A stretch of 64,000 nt of DNA from Streptomyces sp. NBC_01224 (GTDB lineage Bacteria > Actinomycetota > Actinomycetes > Streptomycetales > Streptomycetaceae): positions 8,985,001 to 9,049,000 of the forward strand of contig NZ_CP108529.1 of the NCBI RefSeq assembly GCF_036002945.1. Reading direction: 5' to 3'. Both the position numbers and the translations under genes were made by a program. The notes under the pieces are model-generated. The model had not been told where the DNA came from and made no database searches. It saw only the letters and a program-made list of their open reading frames with translations. Below, piece by piece: positions 1-7,617 of this stretch (position 1 is the first letter of the stretch; each line of letters begins with the position of its first letter).

Positions 1-1
1 G

Positions 2-592
2 GACGACCCGAGGGAGACGGCCCTCACCTGGTCCCGGATCTTCGGCCACCCGCTCACCTGGGACGATCTGCCCTGGCTGCGCTCGCTCACCACGCTGCCC
101 CTGATCCTGAAAGGTATCTGCCACCCCGACGACGTACGGCGCGCCAAGGACCTCGGCGTGGACGGCGTCTACTGCTCCAACCACGGCGGCCGCCAGGCCA
201 ACGGCGGGCTGCCCGCGCTCGACGCCCTGCCCGGCGTCGTCGAGGCTGCCGACGGGCTCCCCGTCCTGTTCGACTCCGGAGTGCGCTCGGGCGCCGACAT
301 CATCAAGGCCCTCGCTCTGGGCGCCACTGCCGTCGGCGTCGGCCGCCCCTACACCTACGGCTTGGCCCTCGGCGGAACGGACGGCGCCGTGCACGTCTTG
401 CGCGCGCTGCTCGCGGAGGCGGACCTGATCACGGCCGTGGACGGCTATCCCACCGTCGCCGACCTCACTCCGACGGCCCTGCGGCGCGTGTGCTGCGGCA
501 CAGGGCAGCTGCTCGATTGCGGGGCCGACGGGGGTACTTCGAGCCACCACGTCCAGGCAGGTCGATCGCAGTGTCGGTGCGCCGCGTCATGA
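2..592 (+). CDS. lactate 2-monooxygenase-like FMN enzyme, 3' part
   Basis: This is the C-terminal part of an FMN-dependent alpha-hydroxy-acid oxidising enzyme; the 5' end lies outside the window. The frame shows the active-site segment SNHGGRQ followed by [20 protein letters not shown] and [12 protein letters not shown], the FMN phosphate-binding end of the family barrel. This family oxidises L-lactate; the lactate monooxygenase assignment rests on overall resemblance. Family-like sequence stops at about LTPTALRRV (position 490). The last 33 codons are cysteine- and serine-rich and unlike the family, so the natural stop was probably lost when the mobile DNA downstream arrived. Confidence 0.8.
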   Translation, partial: DDPRETALTWSRIFGHPLTWDDLPWLRSLTTLPLILKGICHPDDVRRAKDLGVDGVYCSNHGGRQANGGLPALDALPGVVEAADGLPVLFDSGVRSGADIIKALALGATAVGVGRPYTYGLALGGTDGAVHVLRALLAEADLITAVDGYPTVADLTPTALRRVCCGTGQLLDCGADGGTSSHHVQAGRSQCRCAAS

Positions 593-715
593 GCCCCAGA
601 GCTCCCGGAGCAGGGACGCCGGGTTAGTGACCTGACCGGTCTCGGCGGGTAACTGGCAGGCCAGCGCTTGGGTCTCGGCGATCTGCACGGGGGTGAAGCG
701 GGCCGGACGCCCTGA
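590..715 (-). pseudogene. IS630-type transposase N-terminal remnant
   Basis: Read on the minus strand, the frame gives GRPARFTPVQIAETQALACQ followed by LPAETG, the start of the helix-turn-helix region of IS630-family transposases. It runs into unrelated residues and a stop after about 40 codons. There is no catalytic domain. It is a scrap left at the junction with the lactate monooxygenase gene. Confidence 0.55.
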
Positions 716-720
716 GCGTT

Positions 721-975
721 TACCATCCCGACAGGGATGAGCAGTTCCGCTATATCAACGAGCAGGCCAAGGAGTTCCAGGCCGCGAGAGACCCGCTGGT
801 GAGCGTCGACACGAAAAAGAAGGAGCCGGTCGGGAACTACAAGAACGCCGGACGTGAGTGGCATCGCGAGGGCGTTCCGGTCCAGGTCCGCACTCACGAC
901 TTCCCCGACGCCGATCTCGGCAAGGCGATCCCGTACGGAATCTATGACCTGACGGCGGAGTCTGGCTGGGTCATG
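721..975 (+). pseudogene. ISAzo13-family transposase internal fragment
   Basis: The frame from 721 reads HPDRDEQFRYINEQAKEFQA and then SVDTKKKEPVGNYKNAGREW, the start of the catalytic core of ISAzo13-type transposases (first Asp in SVDTKKKE). Similarity fades after about IPYGIYDLTA. Both ends of the gene are missing. An N-terminal fragment of the same family lies at 39490-39814 on the other strand. Confidence 0.7.
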
Positions 976-1244
976 CTGCAGGTGCTGCGTTCCAAGGGTT
1001 TCTTCACGCTCGCCGGCCGCGAGCACCGGAACCACCGTCCACCACACCGGAGTGCCTTCGCCACGTTCAAGGCCCACCAGTGTCAGCAATGCTCGTGATC
1101 AATACGTCTGGTAAGCACAGATGAACCTGCGATGACACACGCGCCCAGCGCGGAGCGTCTCGTCGCCCGCATCGCGAGCCGGCCGCGCACCCGGGTCCAG
1201 GCCAGTGCCTCCGCCTCCCCTCTCGCCTCGCCCTCACAACCGGG

Positions 1245-2147
1245 TCAGCCCAGCAGTGCGCTCAAAGAACCCTCGGTGGTGTGCTGTTCGCGGCGCATCG
1301 CGCTCCGGGCCAGATGTACCAGCTCTTCTGGCGTGAGGCCGGTGAGCGTGCGGTGAAAATGTGCGATGAGGTCGTTCGCGGCCACGGTCAGCGCTGCGTC
1401 GTCGTTGGGCCGGTCGGGCAGTCCGTCGCCGTCCAGCAGGAGTGCCTCAAGAACGGCGTACAAGTGGGCGGAGCCGGCCTCGCGGACCGTGAACGAGAGG
1501 TGAGCAGACGCGCTCCCCCCGGTGGCATCGGCCACATGCGCGAACCCCCTCGGTACGTAGAGGACTTCGCCCTGACGCAGAACCACGTCCAGCAGCGGAT
1601 CCCCCGGGTCGCCGTCCACGCGCTCGGGCTGCCAGTTCCCGCCGGGCGGTCCCGGATACACACGCCACCGCATCGAGCCGTGTATCTGCACGGCCAGCAC
1701 GTCGGCGTCGTCGCGGTGCACAGGACGGCCGTGCGTCCCTGGCGGGGTGAGAAAGAAGAACGCCTCCACCTGGCGTTGAAAACACTCCGCAAGCCCATTG
1801 GCCAGTTCCCGCACGCCTGCGTGCCACTGGTCGACGTACCGCAGAAGGAGCGTGGCTCCCTCCTTGCCGATCAGTCGGCGCACCGCCCCGGCATCCACGT
1901 AGCGGTTGTCGATCCCGCCCAGGACGACACGGGGGGAACAGTAACGCTCCTCCGGTACAGGACCGTCCTCCTGCACGAGCGTCGCGTAAGGGGTGGTGAG
2001 GAGACCTGCATCCAGGATCCTGTCCAGCTCGGCAACCGTCAGCATCTCCATCGGGGGTGTGCGGGGATGCAATACGGCGGGTGTGCGGCGCCACAGGGTG
2101 TGATGAAAAGCCTGCTCGTCATCCACAAATCGTGCAAGCGGGTCCAT
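1245..2147 (-). CDS. JmjC/cupin oxygenase B (complete iron site)
   Basis: A 300-aa JmjC-type (cupin_4-like) protein, expected to be a cytosolic Fe(II)/2-oxoglutarate hydroxylase. The metal motif is intact: HRDD gives His144 and Asp146, and the distal ligand is His204 in PRGFAHVAD. The later SAHLSF strand also fits the family. The chosen start (MDPLARF) has GGAGAGG about 6 bases upstream; a longer in-frame reading reaches into the preceding gene and is rejected. It is the last gene of a minus-strand run: peptide (3335-3144), oxygenase A (3051-2182), then this one after a 34-bp gap. Proteins A and B are clear paralogues, with matching N-terminal halves (LDAGLL, YVDQWH, VEAFFFL). The substrate is unknown; the adjacent peptide is the obvious candidate by position. 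A ribosomal-protein or other target remains possible. Confidence 0.85.
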   Translation of the reverse strand: MDPLARFVDDEQAFHHTLWRRTPAVLHPRTPPMEMLTVAELDRILDAGLLTTPYATLVQEDGPVPEERYCSPRVVLGGIDNRYVDAGAVRRLIGKEGATLLLRYVDQWHAGVRELANGLAECFQRQVEAFFFLTPPGTHGRPVHRDDADVLAVQIHGSMRWRVYPGPPGGNWQPERVDGDPGDPLLDVVLRQGEVLYVPRGFAHVADATGGSASAHLSFTVREAGSAHLYAVLEALLLDGDGLPDRPNDDAALTVAANDLIAHFHRTLTGLTPEELVHLARSAMRREQHTTEGSLSALLG

Positions 2148-2181
2148 CGTTGCCTCTCCATGTTCCATGCCGTCGGCGTGA

Positions 2182-3051
2182 TCAGACAGTCTGACGGTTG
2201 CTGTACGCACGCGGTCGTGCCCGGCCGATGACATCATCCGGGGTGACTGCGTCGAGCTGCGCGCTGAGATGGTCCAGGAGGTCGGCCGCGGTGCGCAGTA
2301 GAGTGTCATCGTCCAGCGGACGGCCCGGCAGAGCCAGGCCGTCGACGATCCCCGTCAGGAGAGCCGTGCGCAGATGCTCCGCACCGGCTTCCCTCACCAC
2401 CACTGTCAGATGAGCCGACGAGGAGTCGCCCACGGCCGCGGCGGTGTACGCGAAACCTCTGGGCACGTACAACACTTCACCGGCCTCAAGCACCGTGTCC
2501 AGCAGTGGCGCTCCCGGATTCTCCTCGCGGACCGGCGCCCAGTCGCCGTCGGCCGGACCCGTGTACACCTGCCAGTGCTTGGCACCGCTGAGTTGGATCG
2601 CCAGCAGGTCCCCGTCGTCCCGATGCACCGGACCTCGGCGGCCGGGACGACTCAGGAAAAAGAACGCCTCGACAAGACGGCCAAGTCGCTCGGCAACGCC
2701 CCTCGTGAGTTCACGCACCGGGGGATGCCATTGGTCGACGTAACGGAACTGCAGGGTCGCCCGTTCCTCATCGATCAGTCGTCGGACCGCCGCCGCATCA
2801 ACGTACCCCTGGGCAGGGCTCCCGGTGATGACGCGCGTCGGACAGAAACGCTCGTCGGCGATGCTCCCCTGCGCGGTGTACAGGCCGACATACGGAACGC
2901 GCAGCAGCCCCGCGTCGAGGAGCGCATCCACGTCCGAGAGTGCCAGCACCTCCAACGGCGGGTCCTGCGGCCGCAGAAGCACCGGTTCCTTCCGCCAATA
3001 TGTACCCAGGAGCTGCTCCACGTTCGGTACGCACCGTTCCAGCCAGTCCAT
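2182..3051 (-). CDS. JmjC/cupin oxygenase A (distal metal His replaced by Tyr)
   Basis: A 289-aa paralogue of the downstream oxygenase, with the same architecture and a good ribosome site (GAGAGGGACGG) before MDWLERC. The first half of the metal motif is present: HRDD gives His143 and Asp145. At the position of the third ligand it has Tyr202 (PRGFAYTAA) where its partner has His. This suggests altered metal binding, a catalytically inactive partner, or a regulatory or scaffolding subunit. The gene lies between the peptide gene and oxygenase B. A perfect 13-bp stem-loop (3072-3101) stands just upstream of its ribosome site, so expression relative to the peptide gene may be attenuated. The family call is firm; catalysis is uncertain. 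Confidence 0.85.
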   Translation of the reverse strand: MDWLERCVPNVEQLLGTYWRKEPVLLRPQDPPLEVLALSDVDALLDAGLLRVPYVGLYTAQGSIADERFCPTRVITGSPAQGYVDAAAVRRLIDEERATLQFRYVDQWHPPVRELTRGVAERLGRLVEAFFFLSRPGRRGPVHRDDGDLLAIQLSGAKHWQVYTGPADGDWAPVREENPGAPLLDTVLEAGEVLYVPRGFAYTAAAVGDSSSAHLTVVVREAGAEHLRTALLTGIVDGLALPGRPLDDDTLLRTAADLLDHLSAQLDAVTPDDVIGRARPRAYSNRQTV

Positions 3052-3071
3052 TGTTCCGTCCCTCTCTGAGC

Positions 3072-3101
3072 GGACCCGCCGGTGTGAGCACCGGCGGGTC
3101 C
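3072..3101 (-). promoter_or_regulatory. stem-loop between peptide and oxygenase genes
   Basis: Arms 3072-3084 (GGACCCGCCGGTG) and 3089-3101 pair perfectly over 13 bp with a 4-base loop. It sits between the peptide stop and the ribosome site of oxygenase A and has no T-tract. It could act as a processing or attenuation site that keeps peptide mRNA more abundant than enzyme mRNA. A second, smaller dyad (GCGCAC/GTGCGC) lies at 3115-3130. Confidence 0.6.
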
Positions 3102-3143
3102 CGGACGCGCTTGCGCGCACTCGCGTGCGCGTCGGTCAGCCGA

Positions 3144-3335
3144 TCACATGACGTCGGGGTAACAATCCCCGCACCCGGCCTCGATCTTCTGGTCCGAGGT
3201 CGGGGACGCGGCGGCATCCCCGACAGACGGCACGAAGAACGCCCCTCCGGCAACGGCGAGCGCCGCCACGCTCAGCGCGGCACGCTTGGAGATCTCCGCA
3301 CGCTTCAACGGCTCTACGGCCTGGGAATACGACAT
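3144..3335 (-). CDS. 63-aa candidate precursor peptide, CGDC tail
   Basis: A small peptide gene heading the JmjC operon. The start is set by AAAGGAG about 6 bases upstream of MSYSQAVEP; a longer in-frame upstream extension lacks such a site. Residues 1-20 are charged (EPLKRAEISKRAA), 20-36 hydrophobic (ALSVAALAVAGGAFFVP), then SVGDAAA, which resembles a signal peptidase site. The remaining tail is about 20 residues and ends in EAGCGDCYPDVM, with Cys55 and Cys58. Asp, Tyr, Pro and Asn-like side chains of this sort are usual hydroxylase targets, so the two downstream JmjC proteins may modify it. It could be a RiPP-like precursor or an exported thiol/metal peptide. I recognise no described family. 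Confidence 0.7.
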   Translation of the reverse strand: MSYSQAVEPLKRAEISKRAALSVAALAVAGGAFFVPSVGDAAASPTSDQKIEAGCGDCYPDVM

Positions 3336-3600
3336 GACCACTCCTTTTCCCCGGCAGCGGTTTCCGCCGCGCCCGGGTGTTCGCTCGGCCCCGGTTTCGA
3401 GGCCGAGACAGATCTTGCGTCGGCCCACGTACGGAGGAGAATCAGCACTGACGTATTCCATACGCCACTTACGGATCTCTGATGCGCCCTCTCCCTCTCC
3501 GACGGTGTCCTATGTTGTGAGTTCCCTCTCTGTCAGCCTTGGGTGAGACATCCCGTTCTGCGGGGTTGGCCTGAGAGGGCACGACAGGAGAACCGTCCCT
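3336..3600. other. 265-bp gap upstream of peptide operon
   Basis: No convincing gene lies here. On the minus strand it must contain the promoter of the peptide/JmjC operon; a weak CTGACA-N17-ATAGGA match occurs at about 3510-3540, too weak to call. The plus strand leads into the IS3-type element. Confidence 0.4.
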
Positions 3601-3601
3601 T

Positions 3602-3985
3602 ATGCCCAGCACAGAGCCTGTCGGGTCCGAGCCGGCGCCGAGGCCGAAGCGCCGCATTTTCACCTCGGAGTACAAGCTGCGGATCGGCGCCGAGTATGAC
3701 GCCGCGCCCAGGAACGAGAAGGGTGCGGTCCTGCGCCGGGAACGGCTCTACCACTCGCATGTCAAGGAATGGCGGGCCGCCCGGGACGCCGGGGCCCTGG
3801 AAAACCTGGTCGACCGCCGGACCAGCCCGGCCCGTGCGAAGAAGTCCGCCGCGGAGGTGGAGAACGAAAAGCTGCGGCAGCAGGTGGAGCGGTTGCAGAG
3901 GGACCTGGCACGGAACAAGGCCGCACTCGAGGTGATGGGAAAAGCTTCCGCGCTCTTGGAAATGATCTGCGAGAGCGCGGACTGA
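3602..3985 (+). CDS. IS3-family transposase OrfA
   Basis: A 127-aa OrfA: a basic helix-turn-helix (PKRRIFTSEYKLRI) followed by a leucine-zipper-like coiled coil (ENEKLRQQVERLQRDLARNK). The A-AAA-G string at 3940-3944 lies at the point where a -1 shift would enter the OrfB frame, as in normal IS3 programmed frameshifting. The OrfB partner is truncated, so the element is probably immobile. Confidence 0.8.
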   Translation: MPSTEPVGSEPAPRPKRRIFTSEYKLRIGAEYDAAPRNEKGAVLRRERLYHSHVKEWRAARDAGALENLVDRRTSPARAKKSAAEVENEKLRQQVERLQRDLARNKAALEVMGKASALLEMICESAD

Positions 3986-4662
3986 AGCCTGCCGCGGACC
4001 CTGTCGTGGACGAGGCGTTCACCAGCGTCGAGGTTCAGCTGGGCATCACGGCCGCCTGCCGGCTGACCGGCCGCTCCCGCGCCACGCATTACCGTCGGCT
4101 CCGGCCGGCACCACCACGCAGAACACGTGCCCCGCAGATGCAACCATCGGCCCTGACGGCCGAAGAGCGGTCTGCGGTACTCGAGTTGATGAACGGTGAC
4201 GAGTACGCCGAGCTGGCGCCCGCGCAGATCTGGGCCCGCGGGCTGGATGCCGGGCGCTATCACTGCTCCGTCTCGACGATGTACCGGATCCTGCGCGAGC
4301 AGGATCAGTCCGGTGAGCGCCGACGGCAGGCCACCCATCTGGCCAAGGCGGTGCCCGAGCTGGTCGCCACCGGGCCCTCGCAGGTGTTCACCTGGGACAT
4401 CACCAAGGCTGCCGGGCCGGCCAAGGGCGTCTGGTATCACGCCTACGTGATCATCGACATCTTCAGCCGGTATATCGTCGGCCACACCGTCGAGCGAGCC
4501 GAATCAGCTGTGCGGGCCGAGGAGCTGATCCGCGGGAACATCGCCCGCAACGGCATGGTGCCCCAGACCGTGCACGCGGACCGCGGCACCTCGATGACGT
4601 CGAAGATGGTCTCCCAACTACTGATCGATCTGGGCGTGACGCGGTCGCGTCCACAGGTGTCG
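3946..4662 (+). pseudogene. IS3-family transposase OrfB, 3' truncated
   Basis: Integrase-core protein in the -1 frame relative to OrfA. It shows the helix-turn-helix (ITAACRLTGRSRATHYRR), the first Asp in FTWDITKAAG and the second in VHADRGTSM. The frame then breaks down at about LGVTRSRPQVSW, before the catalytic Glu. From 4662 the DNA belongs to a different gene on the opposite strand, so the right end of this IS is lost. Confidence 0.8.
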
Positions 4663-5768
4663 TGGGCTCGTCGTCGGTCTCGGTGCGTGAGGGGAGCGGA
4701 AGGGGTTCCCAGACGTAGTCGTCGGTGTATGCGTACGCGGCGTCGGTGAGCCAGCCGAGGTCGAGCCGGTGGTCGCGGGCCAGGGCGGGGGTGGCGGCGG
4801 CCGTCCAGTCGGCGTCGGTCCAGCGGTCGTCGGTGGCGTTGTCCGCGGTGCGCAGGGTGGAGCGGGTCAGGGCGTGCAGGTGGTACGGCCACAGCGCGTA
4901 CGGGTTCTCGCGGACGAAGGGCCGCTCGGCAAGCCGGGCGGCCGCCGCCTGGTGGGGGAGGCCGGCTGTGGCGGTGGCCAGGCCAAGGTCGAAAGGCATC
5001 CAGCAGGGACACCGACCGCAGGATGTGGTGCTCGTCGGGGGTGAGGTCGGCCAGGGTGCGGGTGATCAGCGCGGGGAAGTCGGCGTTGAAGTCCGCCGGT
5101 GCGGGGGGTATGTCCGGACCGCCGCAGTTCCAGGAAGCGGAGCACGGCGAGATCGAGGTAGAGGGGCAGGCCGTGGGAGTGGTCGGTGATGACGGCCCGC
5201 AGTTCGGCGCTGATGGGGGCTGCCCGTCGCGGACCAGGCAGCGGGCGAGGTAGTCGTCGCAGTCCTGCGGGCTGAAGTCGCCGATGCGGACCTGCCGCCC
5301 GTTCCCGGGGGCGCGGGCCGGGAACCGCCTGCTGGGCCAGGCCGGGCCAGACGGTGGGGCCGGTGTAGTCGAGCTGGCCCTGCAGGGCGGGGTCGGCCCA
5401 CTGGAGGCGGCTGCGGCCGGTGACGATGAAGAACGCGTTAGGCATCAGCCGTTCCAGGTCGCGGTGGGTCCGGTCGCCGGTGTCCTCGAAGGTGTCCAGC
5501 AGGACCACGGGCACCACGGCTTTCTCGGTCGGGATCCGGGTGAGCTCCCAGGCGAGCAGGTACGAGTAGCACGACTGGGCGTCGATGTCCGGCTCGGCGT
5601 CCAGGAGGTCCGCGAGCAGGGAGCAGCCGGCCAGGGCGCGTACGGTCTGGCGGCGTTCGCGCAGCGCGGTGGCCTGGGTGCCAGTGAGCTGGCCGACGGC
5701 GCCGCCGATGGACCGGGCAGCATGAGTGCCTGGGCGACGTTGCCGAGCGCGGACTGGACCTGCTGTGG
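4663..5768 (-). pseudogene. STAND/ATP-binding-type protein, frameshifted and truncated
   Basis: Minus-strand coding sequence spread over at least three frames. Readable pieces in order are NVAQALMLPG, AGCSLLADLLDAEPDIDAQS, AVVPVVLLDTFEDTGDRTHR (a Walker B-like hhhhDxxE) and NAFFIVTGRSRLQWADPALQ, followed by an all-helical part (ISAELRAVITDHSHGLPLYL). This order resembles the NTPase part of large actinobacterial STAND-like proteins. Frame changes near 5705, 5300 and 5010 break it. The N-terminal P-loop part and the C-terminus are missing. Confidence 0.6.
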
Positions 5769-5940
5769 CAGGGTCCTGGCCGCCCTCGCCGCTGATCTCC
5801 CCAGCCCGATCCTCGCCGACGTGACCGGGATGCACCGCCACACCGCACTCCGCTGGGTCGCCTACGCCCGACGCGACTGGGCCGAGTACCTCGCCGCCCG
5901 AGCCGAGGACGAGGCCAACAAGCGGGAGAAGAAGGGGTGA
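5769..5940 (+). pseudogene. site-specific recombinase C-terminal remnant
   Basis: The last 57 codons read as the C-terminus of an actinobacterial phage-type integrase: LAADLPSPILADVTGMHRHT, ALRWVAYARRDWAEYLAARA, then a basic tail and stop. It starts abruptly at the end of the STAND-like remnant, which is on the opposite strand. Other recombinase scraps lie at 30808-31107 and 33682-33960. Confidence 0.55.
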
Positions 5941-5951
5941 TGGCGCATGCG

Positions 5952-6875
5952 TCACGCTGCTCTGTCGAGGAGGTCAGCGATCGCCTGGAACACGGCGTCC
6001 TGGCGCTCCTCGTGGAGCCAACCGTGGCCGGCATTCTCCAGGACCCGGTGCTCGCCGCGCAGGACCGAGGAGGCCAATTGCGTGTGCAGCGTGGTCTTGG
6101 CGTCGTTGATCTCGCGCAGCACTCCTTCCGGCCACAGATGCGCCTGCGCCGCGTCGTACCCCAGGGCGGTGAGCACGATCAGCGGCACATCGGGCAGGTC
6201 CGATGCGTGCCGGAGCTCACCGGAGACCACGTCGTAGAGGTTCCGGTCCTCGTGCAGGCCGGCCTTCCACGCCGCCGTGACGTGGTGCTCGATGAGCGGT
6301 CGGCGGACAGCGACGGGCCACTTCGCAAAGAGTGGTGCGGCCTGGTCCCGGGCCTGCTGCAGCTGTTCCTGAGTCAGCTCCGGAATCTCGTGAGCGTGCA
6401 GCTGCGCCAGCTTCTCTCGCGCTTGCCGGGGTGCGCGGTCGTGGAGGTCCTCGTGGAAGGGGTCCATGAGGAGCAGCCCGGCCGTCTCGTCGGGGAATCG
6501 CTGCGCGAAGTGGCGTGCGTAGGCTCCGCCCAGGGAGTGGCCCACCAGCAGGTACGGGGCAGGTACGCCGGCGGCGCACAGCAGGTCGCGGAGTTCACCG
6601 GTGACTTCTGCGGCGGTGCGGGGCAGTTTGGCCCCTTGGCTCCAGCCGGTGCCGGCGCGGTCGTAGAGCACGCTGGTAGTCAGCTCCGCCGCCCGGTCGT
6701 GGATGTTCAGGTAGTCGAGGCCGACCTGCCCGGCCCCCGGCAGGAACACCACGGCCGGGCCTCCGGTACCGGTGCGGTGCAGCATCAGCCGCCGTACCCC
6801 GACTTCGTACAGGTGCCCCAGCGGAGGCTCGGCCAGGGCGGCTTGAGGGCCGGGAGTGGGTGACGAGTGCGACAT
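5952..6875 (-). CDS. alpha/beta hydrolase
   Basis: A 307-aa cytosolic alpha/beta-fold hydrolase. The nucleophile elbow is GHSLGG (Ser114), the oxyanion region is FLPGAGQVGLDYL, and the catalytic His lies in ENAGHGWLHEE near the end. Start MSHSSPTPG is preferred; an in-frame ATG five codons upstream is an alternative. It is divergent from an ArsR-like regulator gene at 6942, and the 66-bp spacer has clear dyads, so this regulator probably represses it. The substrate is unknown. Confidence 0.9.
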   Translation of the reverse strand: MSHSSPTPGPQAALAEPPLGHLYEVGVRRLMLHRTGTGGPAVVFLPGAGQVGLDYLNIHDRAAELTTSVLYDRAGTGWSQGAKLPRTAAEVTGELRDLLCAAGVPAPYLLVGHSLGGAYARHFAQRFPDETAGLLLMDPFHEDLHDRAPRQAREKLAQLHAHEIPELTQEQLQQARDQAAPLFAKWPVAVRRPLIEHHVTAAWKAGLHEDRNLYDVVSGELRHASDLPDVPLIVLTALGYDAAQAHLWPEGVLREINDAKTTLHTQLASSVLRGEHRVLENAGHGWLHEERQDAVFQAIADLLDRAA

Positions 6876-6888
6876 GGTCGGTGACCTC

Positions 6889-6933
6889 ATTCTCAGTAGT
6901 CTCAATTTTGAGAAAGGTATTGAGGATGAGAAT
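6889..6933. promoter_or_regulatory. operator-like dyads in divergent spacer
   Basis: The inner palindrome TCTCAATTTTGAGA (6900-6913) is perfect. An outer pair, ATTCTCA (6889-6895) and TGAGAAT (6927-6933), repeats the same TCTCA/TGAGA half-site. The AT-rich spacer serves both the hydrolase and the regulator start, and is the likely binding site of the ArsR-like protein. Confidence 0.6.
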
Positions 6934-6941
6934 ATACATCC

Positions 6942-7487
6942 ATGGACACGGTTGAGCTCCTTCTGCACCCGGTACGGATGCGCATCGTGCACGCCATGCA
7001 CGACGGGCGGACACGCACGACCACCGAGCTCTGCGCCCTGCTGCCCGACGTCTCAAAGGCCACCGTCTACCGGCATGTCGGCCTCCTGGCCGACGGTGGA
7101 CTGTTGGCCGTGGAGGGCGAACAGCGGGTGCGCGGCTCCGTCGAGCGCCGCTACCAGCTGCATCGCGACCGGGCCGTGATCGACGCCGGAACGGCCGCGT
7201 CGCTGTCGCCGGAGGACTACCAGCGGGGCTTCGCCGTGGCCATGGCCACCTTGCTGGCCGAGTTCAACGCCTACCTCGACCGGGACGGGGCCGACCCGGT
7301 CGCCGACTTGGTGGGTTTCCGCCAGCACGCACTCTGGCTCAGCCGGGATGAACTCACCGAGATGATCGGCGAGATGCGCGAGGTGATCACGGCCCGCATG
7401 ACCCATGGCCCCTCACCGGAACGCACCCGCCACCTGCTCAGCCCGATCCTGTTCCCCGCCGAGACGCAGCTCCCGCGTAACGACTGA
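6942..7487 (+). CDS. ArsR-like winged-helix regulator
   Basis: A 181-aa DNA-binding protein. Residues 1-75 are a winged helix of the ArsR/HTH_20 type (LLLHPVRMRIVHAMHDG, then LPDVSKATVYRHVGLLADGG with the recognition helix). The C-terminal half is helical and likely for dimerisation or ligand sensing. It has no metal-binding Cys pair, so it is probably not a metal sensor. Divergent from the hydrolase gene; see the dyads between them. Confidence 0.85.
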   Translation: MDTVELLLHPVRMRIVHAMHDGRTRTTTELCALLPDVSKATVYRHVGLLADGGLLAVEGEQRVRGSVERRYQLHRDRAVIDAGTAASLSPEDYQRGFAVAMATLLAEFNAYLDRDGADPVADLVGFRQHALWLSRDELTEMIGEMREVITARMTHGPSPERTRHLLSPILFPAETQLPRND

Positions 7488-7617
7488 CTGACCAGCAAGA
7501 CAAGGCTCCGAACTCTCGGCTCTGCCGCAGCCCCTCGTTGAAGCCTGGAGCAAGTGGGGAGGCGAGCATGCTTGAGGGTTCATTCTCGATCTCGAAGATC
7601 CTCATCAGGGGAATAGT
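7488..7617. other. short gap before IS701 element
   Basis: No gene seen. The gap ends with AATAGT (7612-7617), the left copy of the direct repeat flanking the IS. Confidence 0.5.

Noticed and set aside
5284-5760. Plus-strand frame before the recombinase tail
   Set aside because: Gly/Val-rich antisense of the STAND-like remnant; only the part after about 5769 has family sequence.
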